This document shows, in pieces, positions 10,863 through 20,511 of a DNA stretch of 64,000 nt; the stretch's first letter is position 1; the number at the start of each line of letters is the position of its first letter. The notes below the pieces were generated by a model. That model was not told the origin of the DNA. It saw nothing but the letters and a program-made list of their open reading frames with translations, and made no database searches. Source of the DNA: Eutreptiella sp. 'Long Island Sound 2002' (taxonomy: Eukaryota; Euglenozoa; Euglenophyceae; Eutreptiales; Eutreptiaceae); NCBI GenBank assembly GCA_964036045.1, contig OZ038378.1:42657228-42721227 (forward strand), in the 5' to 3' direction. The position numbers and the translations under genes were made by a program.

Positions 10863-13086
10863 CCCCAACCCCGACATCCGGAAAGGCGAATCCCTACACC
10901 TGGAAGACACCACAGTCAAAGTGGGAGTCACACAGGCCACGCGGCACCACCACATCACACTCCCAAGCAAGCTCGAAGAGCGCCCAGCCCGGCTACCACA
11001 AATTGCCAGGGGGGACCTCCTGTCCACGCAGGGCCTGGCGTACTTCATGGAAGCGGTGCTCAACGCGGCCATCGGGTACCAAGCCCTGCACCTCCCGCGC
11101 CCCCAAGACGCTCTACGCCACGCTCGACAGCAAGAGACGAAGGCATGGGCGCAACACGGAGGCTGGCCCACGTCCTTCCCCAAGGAGGCCATGATGGCCC
11201 ACTGGCGCTACTACGGAGACAATACAGGCGCCCTGGTCGACATGGCCTATGCCAAGCACGCAGCGCACCTCCTACACAGGGTGACACACAACCACCAACC
11301 TGAAGTTCGCGAGGCGGCAGCCATACGCATAAAAGAAGCGCAAATGGCCCGCAACACCTGCCCCCGGTGGATACTGGCGCAACACGGCGTCTCCACCTCC
11401 GTGGGCACTGGCATCTGGGCCCAGCTACAACTCCTCCTACCGCACCACACGCACGCCATCCTGACAAACCACCACTGCGATCAACAGGGGCCACTCGTGG
11501 CCACGCACACCGACATCCACCAACTCCCGGAAGGCGAGGTGGACACCCTACGCCTCTTGGGGCCCACCGTCACCATAGTGCATATGCCCCCAACACAGAT
11601 GAGGATCATGGCCCAGTGCGACGCCCACCACGCCCCGTTCCTTTCCGACCCACAATGGCCAGCACGCCACGTCTTCCAAGCTTACCTCCGAGCATGTGCT
11701 ACGAAGGCAGGGCGCGACATGCCGGGGCCCAAGGACATCGACACGGCGTACAAAGCCTTCCAGCGCCAGCACCCCCGGCCCCGCCCGAGCGAGCACGAGA
11801 CCCCGGACGACGGCGGAACGACGCAGGAGGAGCCCACCCCGTCAGCCGAAGGCTGGACACCACCCACCATCCTGCTACTAGCACCAAACGGCCACAAACA
11901 TGCTACCAGCACTGTCCAGCGACACCATGCCCCCTGGTCCATCCCCAAACACAATGCACCGGACACCGATGTACCACCAGTCAGACAAAGTGACCAGGGC
12001 ATACCACGCACGTGCTGGCACTGCGGCCCGGCAGCCCTCGACACTCCGTGGCCCCTGGTACACCTCATCTCCACCCACTACCACACCCCCACCGCCGCCG
12101 CCAGCGCCGACCAGCAGGCATGGCTCTCCCCCTGGTTTCACACGGTACCCGCAGACCACCCGGCGCACGTAGCCTGGACCCGAACACCCACGGCGACATG
12201 GACGTTCACCAACGAGCGGGCGGACCCGGACAGCATGGCCATAGAGTACGACCGCTGCGACTCACACCGCGCAGGACCTCAGGAGGCACCCATGCGCCCC
12301 CTACAGCACAAATGCACCACCCTCCGCGGCGACAAAGACGACAAGGAGCGGCGACAGACCATCACGTGCCAGAAGTTCCACCCCAATACTGGATACCTCT
12401 TTCACCTGATGTACGCGTATATCACCCAGGGGTGCCCAGACAGGGGCCTCCTCCGCCTCACCCCACGAGCTCAGGCCATCATCACCCAGGGGATAGGCGT
12501 TCATGCGGCGCCGCTACTACAACCCACGCAAATCAACGCCAGAACCGCCCAAGGGAACCCCATCTCTGTCTATCACCCCACAGCAATTGCCCGCCTACCC
12601 ATACCCAGCGACACCGACGTCATCTACTTCACTGACGCATCCGGCACCCAGCAACGCACCCCCGCGGTCGGTTGCGCCTCCGTACGCATCACCCGGCACG
12701 CGGACGGCCTCCACGTGGAACACCACACCGGGGCCACCATCTTTGGGGCGTCCTCCCACGGCGAACTGCGCACCATGGCAGACGCCGTCACCGCCACACC
12801 GCCACCCACAACGATCCGGCCCCGCAACATCTGGGTAGTCGTGGACGCCACCGTCAACATCCACCTCACCAGGCGCCTTGCGGACCTGCCCCTCCACAAG
12901 GCACTCGAGTCCGGCCTCACCACACAAGCGTTGGGACTATGGATGGCCTTCAGGGGCATGCACCCCCAGGACGCCCTACATATCGTCAAACAGGCGTCAC
13001 ACCGCTACGCATACGGCAATGGACGCGCAGACACGCAGGCCAAACACCAGAAGACCAGCCACACCCCAGGGCTCGAACACGTGTGA
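10862..13086 (+). pseudogene. RT thumb/connection and RNase H of non-LTR element
   Basis: The third frame of the broken polyprotein runs about 740 codons. Its first third continues the RT thumb and connection. A possible zinc motif starts with CWHCG near 12012, with histidines near 12061-12085. The last 170 residues are an RNase H domain with FTDASG (aspartate at 12633), a conserved glutamate at 12763 (SHGELRTMAD), and GNGRADTQAK near 13015 supplying the last acidic residue. RNase H removes the RNA strand after cDNA synthesis. The frame ends in TGA at 13084-13086, but coding continues in frame beyond it, so this is probably an internal nonsense codon. Confidence 0.85.
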
Positions 13087-13848
13087 CTGGACATCCCACA
13101 CCACAGCCACCTGCAGCACCTGCCCCCGATACCCCCAACCACACAGCCCCCCCAATGGATGCTTGAGGACACGCCGTACACAGATCAACACAAGCAGTAC
13201 CACTACCCAACACCCATCCAGCAACTGGCCACCACACTGGGCCACCGAGCGAACACCGAACTCCTCCGACGCCTCGAAGACTCCGTCCACACCCTCCTCT
13301 ACTACTCTGCCCTGCGCCCGGATAGCCTCCCAGCACACCTACAAAAACCCCGACTCCACCTCGCCCTCGAACAGCTTCCCCTCCTTACCCGATACCACCG
13401 ATGGTATGCGCGCCGCTCGATCCACGTCCCCGCAGGATACACCAAATGCATCTGTGGCCACGCGGAAGAAGAAACCTGGGACCACTTCAAGGTGTGCCCC
13501 CTGTACGGAGGACTGGAAACCCTCGCAGACTGGAACCCAACCCACACCATCGCACAGCACGCCGGATCGCTGACGCAGTCCCCGGCGACCCAGCAACTCA
13601 CCACCGTCCTCAAGCAGACGGAGGTACTCGAGGCGGTCCGCAGGAGACTCGTCCCCACTGCCGTCTACACCTTGCTACGCACCCACGCGGAGGACCCCCA
13701 GGCCACGGCGGCACACATGCAGCGGACGGCCGTTGCCAAGACAGCGGAGCAGCTCACATACCGCACCCACAAATACCTGCAGCATGCAGCAACCCTTCCC
13801 CAAACATACCAAGCCCACCTCCTCAAACTCCTGTTCTACCAACCATGA
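13087..13848 (+). pseudogene. C-terminal zinc-motif region of the RT ORF
   Basis: Directly after the TGA the same frame stays open for about 250 codons and ends at TGA 13846-13848. It contains YTKCICGHAEEETWDHFKVC (about 13440-13499). This is the C-x-C-G...H...C motif found at the end of many RNase H-bearing LINE polyproteins. That placement and the shared frame show it belongs to the upstream ORF. The first in-frame ATG is at 13159, but I infer that the fragment was translated as the C-terminus rather than independently. Confidence 0.75.
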
Positions 13849-15088
13849 GAACCTACCCCGTGACATACCAACACGGAACCCCGAACACGCCTACACACCA
13901 TCCACCGAGCACAACACTGGCACGGCACACACGGGCACCACAGGCACCGCACACACGCCCACCAGCATGCGCGCGCCACCAGCCCCCATCCCCCCACGCC
14001 ACCGTCTGTCCACAGGTACCACCAATCGCCAGCCACCGCATGTCCCATCTGCGTACGCCAGCGGCTACCACAGACGGCCCTGCCCTGCAACCCAGACCAC
14101 GGGGTCTGCCTGGGAGCCGCGCACCGCCTCACCCACTGCCCCCACTGCGGGGACCTCAACCCCCACCACCGCGAGCGGCCCGCGGCCCCAGCCGCACCCC
14201 CCCCCCGCCAGCCACCCCAGCTTCTTCGGGCCACTCACCGACACACTCCGGGACCACCTGGGAGGGTACTACCTGGCGGACGCGGCGGACCACGCATGGA
14301 CCATAGCCGTGGCCACGGGCAGCACACCCCTGCCCCCTCACAGCCAACCCTTACACCACAGCGGAGGCGGCTTGAACGTGGCGGCCCGCCACATCCTCCT
14401 CGCCCTATACCTCCACCACCGTGACCTACACCTCCCAGACCGACAACTCCCGGCCCCCGAAGCAGCAGCCCTGATGCCAGAAGCGTGGGCGGACACGGCA
14501 CCAGAGGAGATAGCAGCCTATCTCCGAATCGCTTGCCGCCGGTTCAACACCGCCCTCGGCCGACGGAAAGGAACACCTTACCCACTCAGCGCACTCCTCT
14601 ACCCGGCACACCACCCCCACCCTGCACAACTGAAGCCCCCGGAGGGCTGGGCGTCCTTTCGGGACGCCCACCTGGCCGCCCCCGACGAGGCCACCGCCAC
14701 ACGGATGGGCCTGACTGACCAGCGCACCTACGTCAGATGCCTCGAGACGAGCCTCCGAGAGGCACACCGCTGGCACGCCCGCTCCCCGTCGCCCCCACGG
14801 GGACAGGGGGGTTCACCCGCCCCCGACACCCACCAGGCCGAGAAGACCAAGACAGGTCAGGGGGCCCGCCAACGCGCCCGCCAGCAGGGCACGAAGCCCC
14901 GACCAGGGCCCGGGTCCAGCCACACCGCACCACCCCACGCCCAGACCCCCGGGGCGCACCAACAGCACCGCCCCCGCCAGCGCCCACCACCACCACCGTA
15001 CCGCAGCACCCAAACCCTGCAGCCCAGTCAGCCACCACCGCCCGCACACGTCCACACCATGCCAGGACCACCATACGCGCAGAGCTAG
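13849..15088 (+). CDS. Coding-like ORF downstream of the RT, unknown function
   Basis: The open frame that ends in TAG at 15086-15088 has unremarkable sequence until about 14206. It then shows a convincing globular segment (FFGPLTDTLRDHLGGYYLA onward, to about 14790) with alternating hydrophobic and charged residues, and then a proline/glutamine/arginine-rich linker. The same frame continues past the TAG as a histidine/proline-rich stretch to about 15817. No family is recognised. A third ORF after the RT is unusual for a non-LTR element. It may belong to a second C-rich element lying in tandem. Confidence 0.4.
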
Positions 15089-15959
15089 GGGACATGGCAC
15101 CACCAACACCACCACCACGCCCCCGTCCCTCCCAGCCCCTACCCCCTAATGCCCCCATGCTACAGCGACCCCCACCAGCTACATCCCCACCACGCCCCAG
15201 CACAACCAGGCCACACGAACCACCCAACCCACATGGCACACATCACCGCACCACACCATCACGTATTCCACCGCCACCAGCCCCTACCAGCACACCCACC
15301 AACGCCGGGGTACCACACACAACCAGCACACCCTCAACACCACCACCACGCGGTCCAGCACCACCCGCCGCCCCCACTTCACGGGCCCACGACACACGAG
15401 CCACGGTACACCCCCATGGACCCGCGGGGAGCCGCGCACGCACACCAGCAACACCAGGGCCTAGTAGGAGCGCCCCACCACCACCAGCAGCCCCCCCACC
15501 CACACTCCATACCAGCGAGCACCATCCACCAGCAGCCACCGATTACATACGGACCACAGCCCCACCCGGACGCCCATGCGGCCGCCTCCCACCCACACCC
15601 CGGCACCACAACCAATCAAGAACCGCAAGGACCGCACGGCGCACACACGCAACACCCACACGACCCACAGGGACGCCCAGACCCCCAGCAAGCACAACAC
15701 CCACCCCCGCCCCCCCCACCACCAACAGTGCCACCCCCGCACCACCCCTCCCCCGCCCCCCCCCCCCCGAGACCAGGCCACGGACGCAACACGCGGCAGC
15801 CAGCACCAGCCAATTGACGTTGATGCCCCCGCCGACACACGCCACCGCGAATCCCCCCTCCCACAACCGCCACAAGAGACCCCATCACCGGACCCCACAC
15901 GCGACAACGACGACCACCCCCCCCCGTACCCACGGCACCCCCCCCAACACACCTCGCAC
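15089..15959 (+). other. His/Pro-rich low-complexity coding-like stretch
   Basis: The + strand reads as long histidine, proline, threonine and glutamine tracts in several frames. Only short pieces look like ordinary protein, such as QPIDVDAPADTRHRE near 15810. It probably is a linker between the globular segments on either side. C runs near 15700-15770 make frame assignment unreliable. Confidence 0.3.
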
Positions 15960-16465
15960 CACCAGCCGCCGCACCGGCCGAACCCCACGCCCTACACAAC
16001 CCCGCAGCGGTACGGCAGCACCTCCGGGGACTCGGGGACCAGGACGTGCTGTGCCTCGGCACCTCTGGCACCACCACGCGCATCCGGGCGACCACCCTGG
16101 TCCAGGCGGCCACCCTAGGGGAAGGCGTCCGAGACTTCCTCTTCGACGCCTTCCTCCACGTCGCCCGACACGACCGCCCCCCACGCGCCACCCCAGACGG
16201 CGAGAGCCCGCCCCCCACGGGGAGCCGGATCGGGGTAACCCCCATCGACTGGGGGCGACACCTAGTCGGAATCCCCGTGCCGGAGCGGGACAGCGCCCAG
16301 GGCCGCACCCGCTACCGCGAGCCCAACATGGCCCACCCCCCACCCAGCGCCACCCCCGACAACACCAAAGAGTGGGAGCGGGAAACATGGGTAGCCCGGA
16401 TGGCCTCCCTGAGCAACTTCCGGCACCACGTCCCGGGGGACATCCCCACCCCCGACGACGGGTAG
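15960..16465 (+). pseudogene. Coding-like segment, unknown, ends in TAG
   Basis: From about 15990 one frame reads a plausible globular protein (HNPAAVRQHLRGLGDQDVLC onward) to TAG at 16463-16465. Sensible sequence then continues in that frame for about 45 more codons. No domain is recognised. The segment lies between the histidine-rich linker and the next globular segment, and probably belonged to the same downstream ORF. Confidence 0.35.
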
Positions 16466-16607
16466 CCAACCCCCTCGACGTACATGACTCTCATGTACAA
16501 TCTGCACTACACCCTCTCCACCACCCACTACCACGCACCAACTGACCACTGGGTGGTGCACGGCACTGACTCCCTCCTTCCCGCCGACTACGCCCCCCCC
16601 CCCACAC

Positions 16608-17072
16608 AACCCAGGCCTCGACAAGTACGCCAGGGGGGACGACCCGGACGACCCACACATCTGGGGCATGTGGGAACGCAAATCCCTGGACACGCTGCTC
16701 TCCATCCGCAGCGGCAGCCAGGGCCTTGGTAGGGCGATGTATTGCCTCGCCAAGTGGACCCAACGGACCTGGGGGATCCCCACGGACCGGTGGGTGTGGG
16801 TGGTCACGCTGCGCCCCCAGCAGAGGGAAGCCCCCCCAAACAACAGGGGACCCGACCCCACACGCCCCACCACCCTACAGCTCTGCCCATACATGGTGGC
16901 AGCCCGCCTCATGGCGCTGCTGTGGCCGGGCCCAGACACCCCCACCCAAAAGTACCCCCACCTCACAGAGGAGGACATGCCCGGCATCCAGCGATGCTTC
17001 TTCCGCGCCCTCGACTACCTCCAGCAAACACACCCGCACGTCCTAAAGCAGATATGGCCACCCCCCGGGTAA
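16608..17072 (+). CDS. Coding-like segment, unknown helical domain
   Basis: One frame reads GLDKYARGDDPDDPHIWGMW and then a mainly helical-looking domain rich in leucine, tryptophan and aromatic residues, ending PPPG and TAA at 17070-17072. The first ATG in frame is at 16668, but sensible sequence begins about 60 nt earlier. It follows a frame change in a C run near 16590-16605. No family is recognised. It is likely another exon-like or ORF fragment of the C-rich element's downstream protein. Confidence 0.4.
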   Translation, partial: NPGLDKYARGDDPDDPHIWGMWERKSLDTLLSIRSGSQGLGRAMYCLAKWTQRTWGIPTDRWVWVVTLRPQQREAPPNNRGPDPTRPTTLQLCPYMVAARLMALLWPGPDTPTQKYPHLTEEDMPGIQRCFFRALDYLQQTHPHVLKQIWPPPG

Positions 17073-18118
17073 CCCACGTGCCCGCGCAGCCGAGACAACG
17101 CCGCCACACCAGCACCAGCACGCACGGGTCACCAGGGAAAATGCGCGCACACGCCCGGTGGCCGATCCCGCACCCTCGTTCTCGCTACTTGCAGGACCCA
17201 GCATCCTACGCCCGCCCCCGAAGCCCAGGGCCCTCCGCCGTCGCCCACAGCCCTCTCCTCCGCCTCTGACTCCACAACCTCCACCACCACGACCACCTCA
17301 TCCACCACCACCACCACGTCCTCATCCAGCACTCCACCCCCCAGGTCGCGGGGGACATCTCCCAAACGGGCCCCCGAACCCGCCCCCACCGCGAGCAACC
17401 CCGCCGCCGCGGAGGCCCACGCCCAAACGAGGCCCACACCCGCGACTCAGCCGAAACCCAAGACCGCCGCCAAACAGCCACCTAAACCCATCAGCGCGCC
17501 ACGACCGCAGCCCGCAGGCATGCCCAAACCCAAGTCCGAACCCGGCGCCACGACGGCAGCGCGAGCCCGACCCCCCGAGGACGTCCTCTATGACATTCGG
17601 CCCCAGCCGTCCCAGGCCCGGAGGCAGCAGCGCCCAGCACGGCGCCCCCCCACCCTCACCAACGCCGCCGCCACCACCTTCATAGCGGAGCGCGCCGCGG
17701 CCGAAGCACGAAGCACCTCGTCCCGCTACCTCTCAAAGCCCGCACCCCAGGCCCACGGACCGCCCCCGACCAAGCCAGAACAACGCCAGGGTCCGCCAGC
17801 AGCGTCCCCGCCCCCCTCCAACCCTCGATGACAGCCCACATACAGCGCATGCCCCGCTACCGCGGCCGCCGCGAGTCCCCGCCCAACCCCGAGGCAGAGA
17901 CCGTGCGCGCACACCCGCGGGTCCACATCCGCTCGCGCCCCCACTCCCCGCACACCCCCAAGGCACAGGACTACGAGGAATCCCCCGGGCCCGCCACTGC
18001 TACCGGTCCCCACGACCCCGTCACACCCACCCATGCTCACTCCTCCGCCGAAGACCGCGGCCCCGCCCAGGGACAGTGGTGGCAGCGCTGGACCCACACG
18101 CAGCTCTGGGAGCTGTGA
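17073..18118 (+). other. Thr/Ser/Pro-rich linker coding-like stretch
   Basis: ACC-type triplets near 17280-17330 read as threonine/serine runs in the frame that continues to TGA 17829-17831. A basic, alanine-rich stretch with PPEDVLYDIRP near 17571 lies within it. The second half (17828-18118) is in another frame and ends GQWWQRWTHTQLWEL. The minus-strand element at 58.5-59.2 kb has a similar threonine-rich linker before a basic tail. Confidence 0.3.
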
Positions 18119-18526
18119 AAGTAGGCCCGGGGAGAGCCCTCCCTCGAGGGCCTGGTCCACCGGCCCCGTAAGGGGTCGGTGGAGAACTGCCGCCTCCGGC
18201 TGGCGGGGGGCCGGAAGCCGCAGGCCGCATGGGAAGCCATGCTGGCCGATGCGCTCCACCCCCTGGGAGTCCACCCCCGCAACATCCCTGCGCCCCAGGA
18301 CCACCCGTATGTCCTCAGGCGCCTGCTGGAGACCCTCCAGGAGACACAGCGAGACGGCATCTGCCTGTGGGACCATCACCCAAAGCCCAACCCCGCACAC
18401 ACACACCCCCCACCACCCCACAAGCGTCGGCGCACCGACACCGGCGGCACCCACAGCACCCCAGGAGCCCTGCGCACCACACAACACGACGCGCCTGACC
18501 CCCCGGCCAGCGGCACCGCCGCCTAA
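18119..18526 (+). pseudogene. Basic C-terminal segment ending in HKRRR-type tail
   Basis: The frame of GQWWQRWTHTQLWEL continues past TGA (18116-18118) and TAG (18122-18124) into EPSLEGLVHRPRKGS, then an amphipathic region, then PPPPHKRRRTD near 18409-18440, closing at TAA 18524-18526. A minus-strand segment at 58478-58825 ends similarly (PPPPQ...PPHKRRRR) after a leucine/arginine-rich helix. Both may be the C-terminus of a protein encoded near the 3' end of this retrotransposon family. The basic tail could act as a nuclear localisation or nucleic-acid-binding signal. Confidence 0.35.
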
Positions 18527-19084
18527 CCCCGTTACCAAGCAAACCACCAACACGGGGCGCCACGCCAGGCCCCGCCCAGAAGTCACCAAACAAACCGGAC
18601 GCCGAAGGACGCCAACGCACACGACAACGGGCACCACTACGCCCAAAGGCTCCGAACCCAGGCCCGCTACCGTCGCAACTGCCTATCGGAGCCAAAACCC
18701 AAACACAAATCAAACCCAAGCCACGGCCCGAAACCGCTAACGCTTGACTCCTAACCAGGCCCGCTGAGGGAACAACGTACTCACAGCCCACACCCACAGC
18801 CCACAAAGCCGCCTAACCAGCCAGCTCCAGAAGCAAAGAGACACCTAACCAAACCCACCCTGGCCCATGCCCGTGTACATCAGAACGCGCGAGCCACACC
18901 CCTGGGGCGCGACCGCCGCCACAGCACCGACGACACACGCCAGAGGACACAACACTATTGCACCGCCGCACCAGCTGCCCGTGCCTGTGCCTGCAGTGTG
19001 CGCGCGCCCCTGTTTTTCTTTTTTTTTCATCAAAAAAAAAACGAAAATTAGGGGGGGAGGAAGAGGGACACAACCACCAATGGC
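18527..19084. other. C-rich trailer, then T/A homopolymer tract
   Basis: No gene is visible. The + strand stays C/A-rich to about 19010, then abruptly shows T runs and TCAAAAAAAAAACGAAAA (about 19011-19050) and a G run. The A-rich run could be the 3' tail of the preceding element. Confidence 0.35.
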
Positions 19085-19975
19085 ACACGCGCACCACACA
19101 CACAGCGCGCACACCGGTGAACGGGCGCCACGAGGGCCAGGACATCGCACACGCGCGTGCAGCGAGGGCAACAAAGGGACAAGACACCACGGCCTGGCAC
19201 ACCGGTGAACAAGAGCCAAGAGGCCCGGGACACCGCGCACACAAAGCAACACACCGAGCGAGCGCACCGGTGAACAGGAGCCAAGTGGCCCAGGACATCG
19301 CACAGGCAACACAACACAACGAGCGGGCACACCGGTGAGCGGGGGCCAAGGGGCCCAGGACACCGTACAGGCAAAGCAACACACCGAGCAGGCGCACCGG
19401 TGAACAGGAGCCAAGTGGCCCGGCACACCGCACACGCAACACGACACACCCAGCGGGCGCACCGGTGAATGGGAGCCAAGTGGCCCAGGACACCGCACAC
19501 GCAACACAACACACCGAGCGGACACACCGGTGAACAGGAGCCAAGTGGCCAAGGACACCGCGGAAACAACATAACAAACAGCGCGGGCACACTGGTGAAC
19601 AGGAGCCAAGTGGCCCAGGACACCGCACACGCAACACAACACACCGAACGGGCACACCGGTGAACAGGAGCCAAGTGGCCCAGGACACCGCACACTCAAA
19701 GCAACACACGGAGCGGGCGCACCGGTGAACAGGAGCCAAGTGGCCCGGGACACCGCACACGCAACACGACACACCCAGCGGGCGCACCGTTGAACGGGAG
19801 CCAAGTGGCCCAGGACACCGCACACGCAACACAACACACCGAGCGAGCACACCGGTGAACAGGAGCCAAGTGGCCCAGGACACCGCAGACGCAATGCAGC
19901 AGACCGCGCGGGCACACCGGTGAACAGGAGCCAAGCAGCCCAGGACACTGCACACACGTAGGGCGGCCGAGGGAC
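19085..19975. repeat. 65-bp minisatellite, about 13 copies
   Basis: The unit contains CACCGGTGAACAGGAGCCAAG, then TGGCCCAGGACACCGCACAC and AACACAACACACCGAGCG. The GGTGAAC anchor recurs at 19204, 19269, 19334, 19399, 19464, 19529, 19594, 19659, 19724, 19789 (as GTTGAAC), 19854 and 19919, exactly 65 bp apart, with a first copy at 19115 spaced 89 bp. Because 65 is not a multiple of three, long minus-strand frames through it read as a repeated peptide cycling through all frames. I regard those as spurious. Confidence 0.95.
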
Positions 19976-20511
19976 AGGAAAGAACCAACACCCCATGGGT
20001 CGGACGCACTGGGGCGACCCAGCCGGCCCACCGGGCCAGTGGCAGGAGCGGTACTCCAAGGCCACTGGTCCGAGCCCGGCCAGGCTGCATCAGGGACCAT
20101 GGCAAACGTCACCCGGAGCCATGGAAGCAACCGGTGACAGGCGAGCCGGTACACAGTCCAGGAGGGGGTCGCCTGCCAAGCAGAGTGGCCCCGCAACTCA
20201 AGCCACAAGGATGAGGCGGTCGTACCGAAGACTAGCGGGAGCAATACCCCTTGTGGTGAGAGATACTCCACACGGCTGGGCAGCCCCCAGAGCTACCGCC
20301 CAAAGGAGGGGGCATGTGGCCCTACCCATGGACACATGTGGGGACACCCTCCCACCTGGGACACATGGACCGGGTGGCCGCGACAATGCCTTCCCAAGCA
20401 CATGCGGGAGCGGCTCAAGAGGCACCTGACATGGGGCAGTGGGAGGGACAGGACGTCCCCTCTGGTAAGACCTTCTTCCTGCAATGTCAAAGGAGGCATC
20501 CCGAGCTCCCA
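19976..20511. other. Unique spacer before the LTR element
   Basis: About 540 bp of balanced GC-rich sequence. I see no domain in any frame and no repeat. Confidence 0.4.

Larger units (their letters stand above)
3800..19050 (+). mobile_element. Degenerate C-rich non-LTR retrotransposon region
   Basis: About 15 kb with a strong excess of C and shortage of T on the + strand carries, in order, ORF1-like proteins, an apurinic-type endonuclease, a non-LTR reverse transcriptase, an RNase H, and a terminal cysteine/histidine motif. That order is typical of RNase H-bearing LINE-like elements. Further coding-like sequence continues from 13.85 to 18.5 kb, which is unusual because the RT ORF is normally last. 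The frame shifts at about 4950, 6990, 8690, 10272, 10860 and 16605, and stops interrupt it. An A-rich stretch at 19029-19050 is a possible 3' tail. The region could be one very long element or two nested or tandem relatives. The 5' boundary is uncertain. Confidence 0.7.

Noticed and set aside
3800-18850. Numerous minus-strand frames opposite the C-rich element
   Set aside because: The motifs of endonuclease, RT and RNase H are all on the + strand. The opposite frames are open only because of the skew.
18813-20271. Long minus-strand frames with CPGPLGSCSPV-type repeats
   Set aside because: They follow the 65-bp minisatellite and the T-poor composition of the opposite strand.
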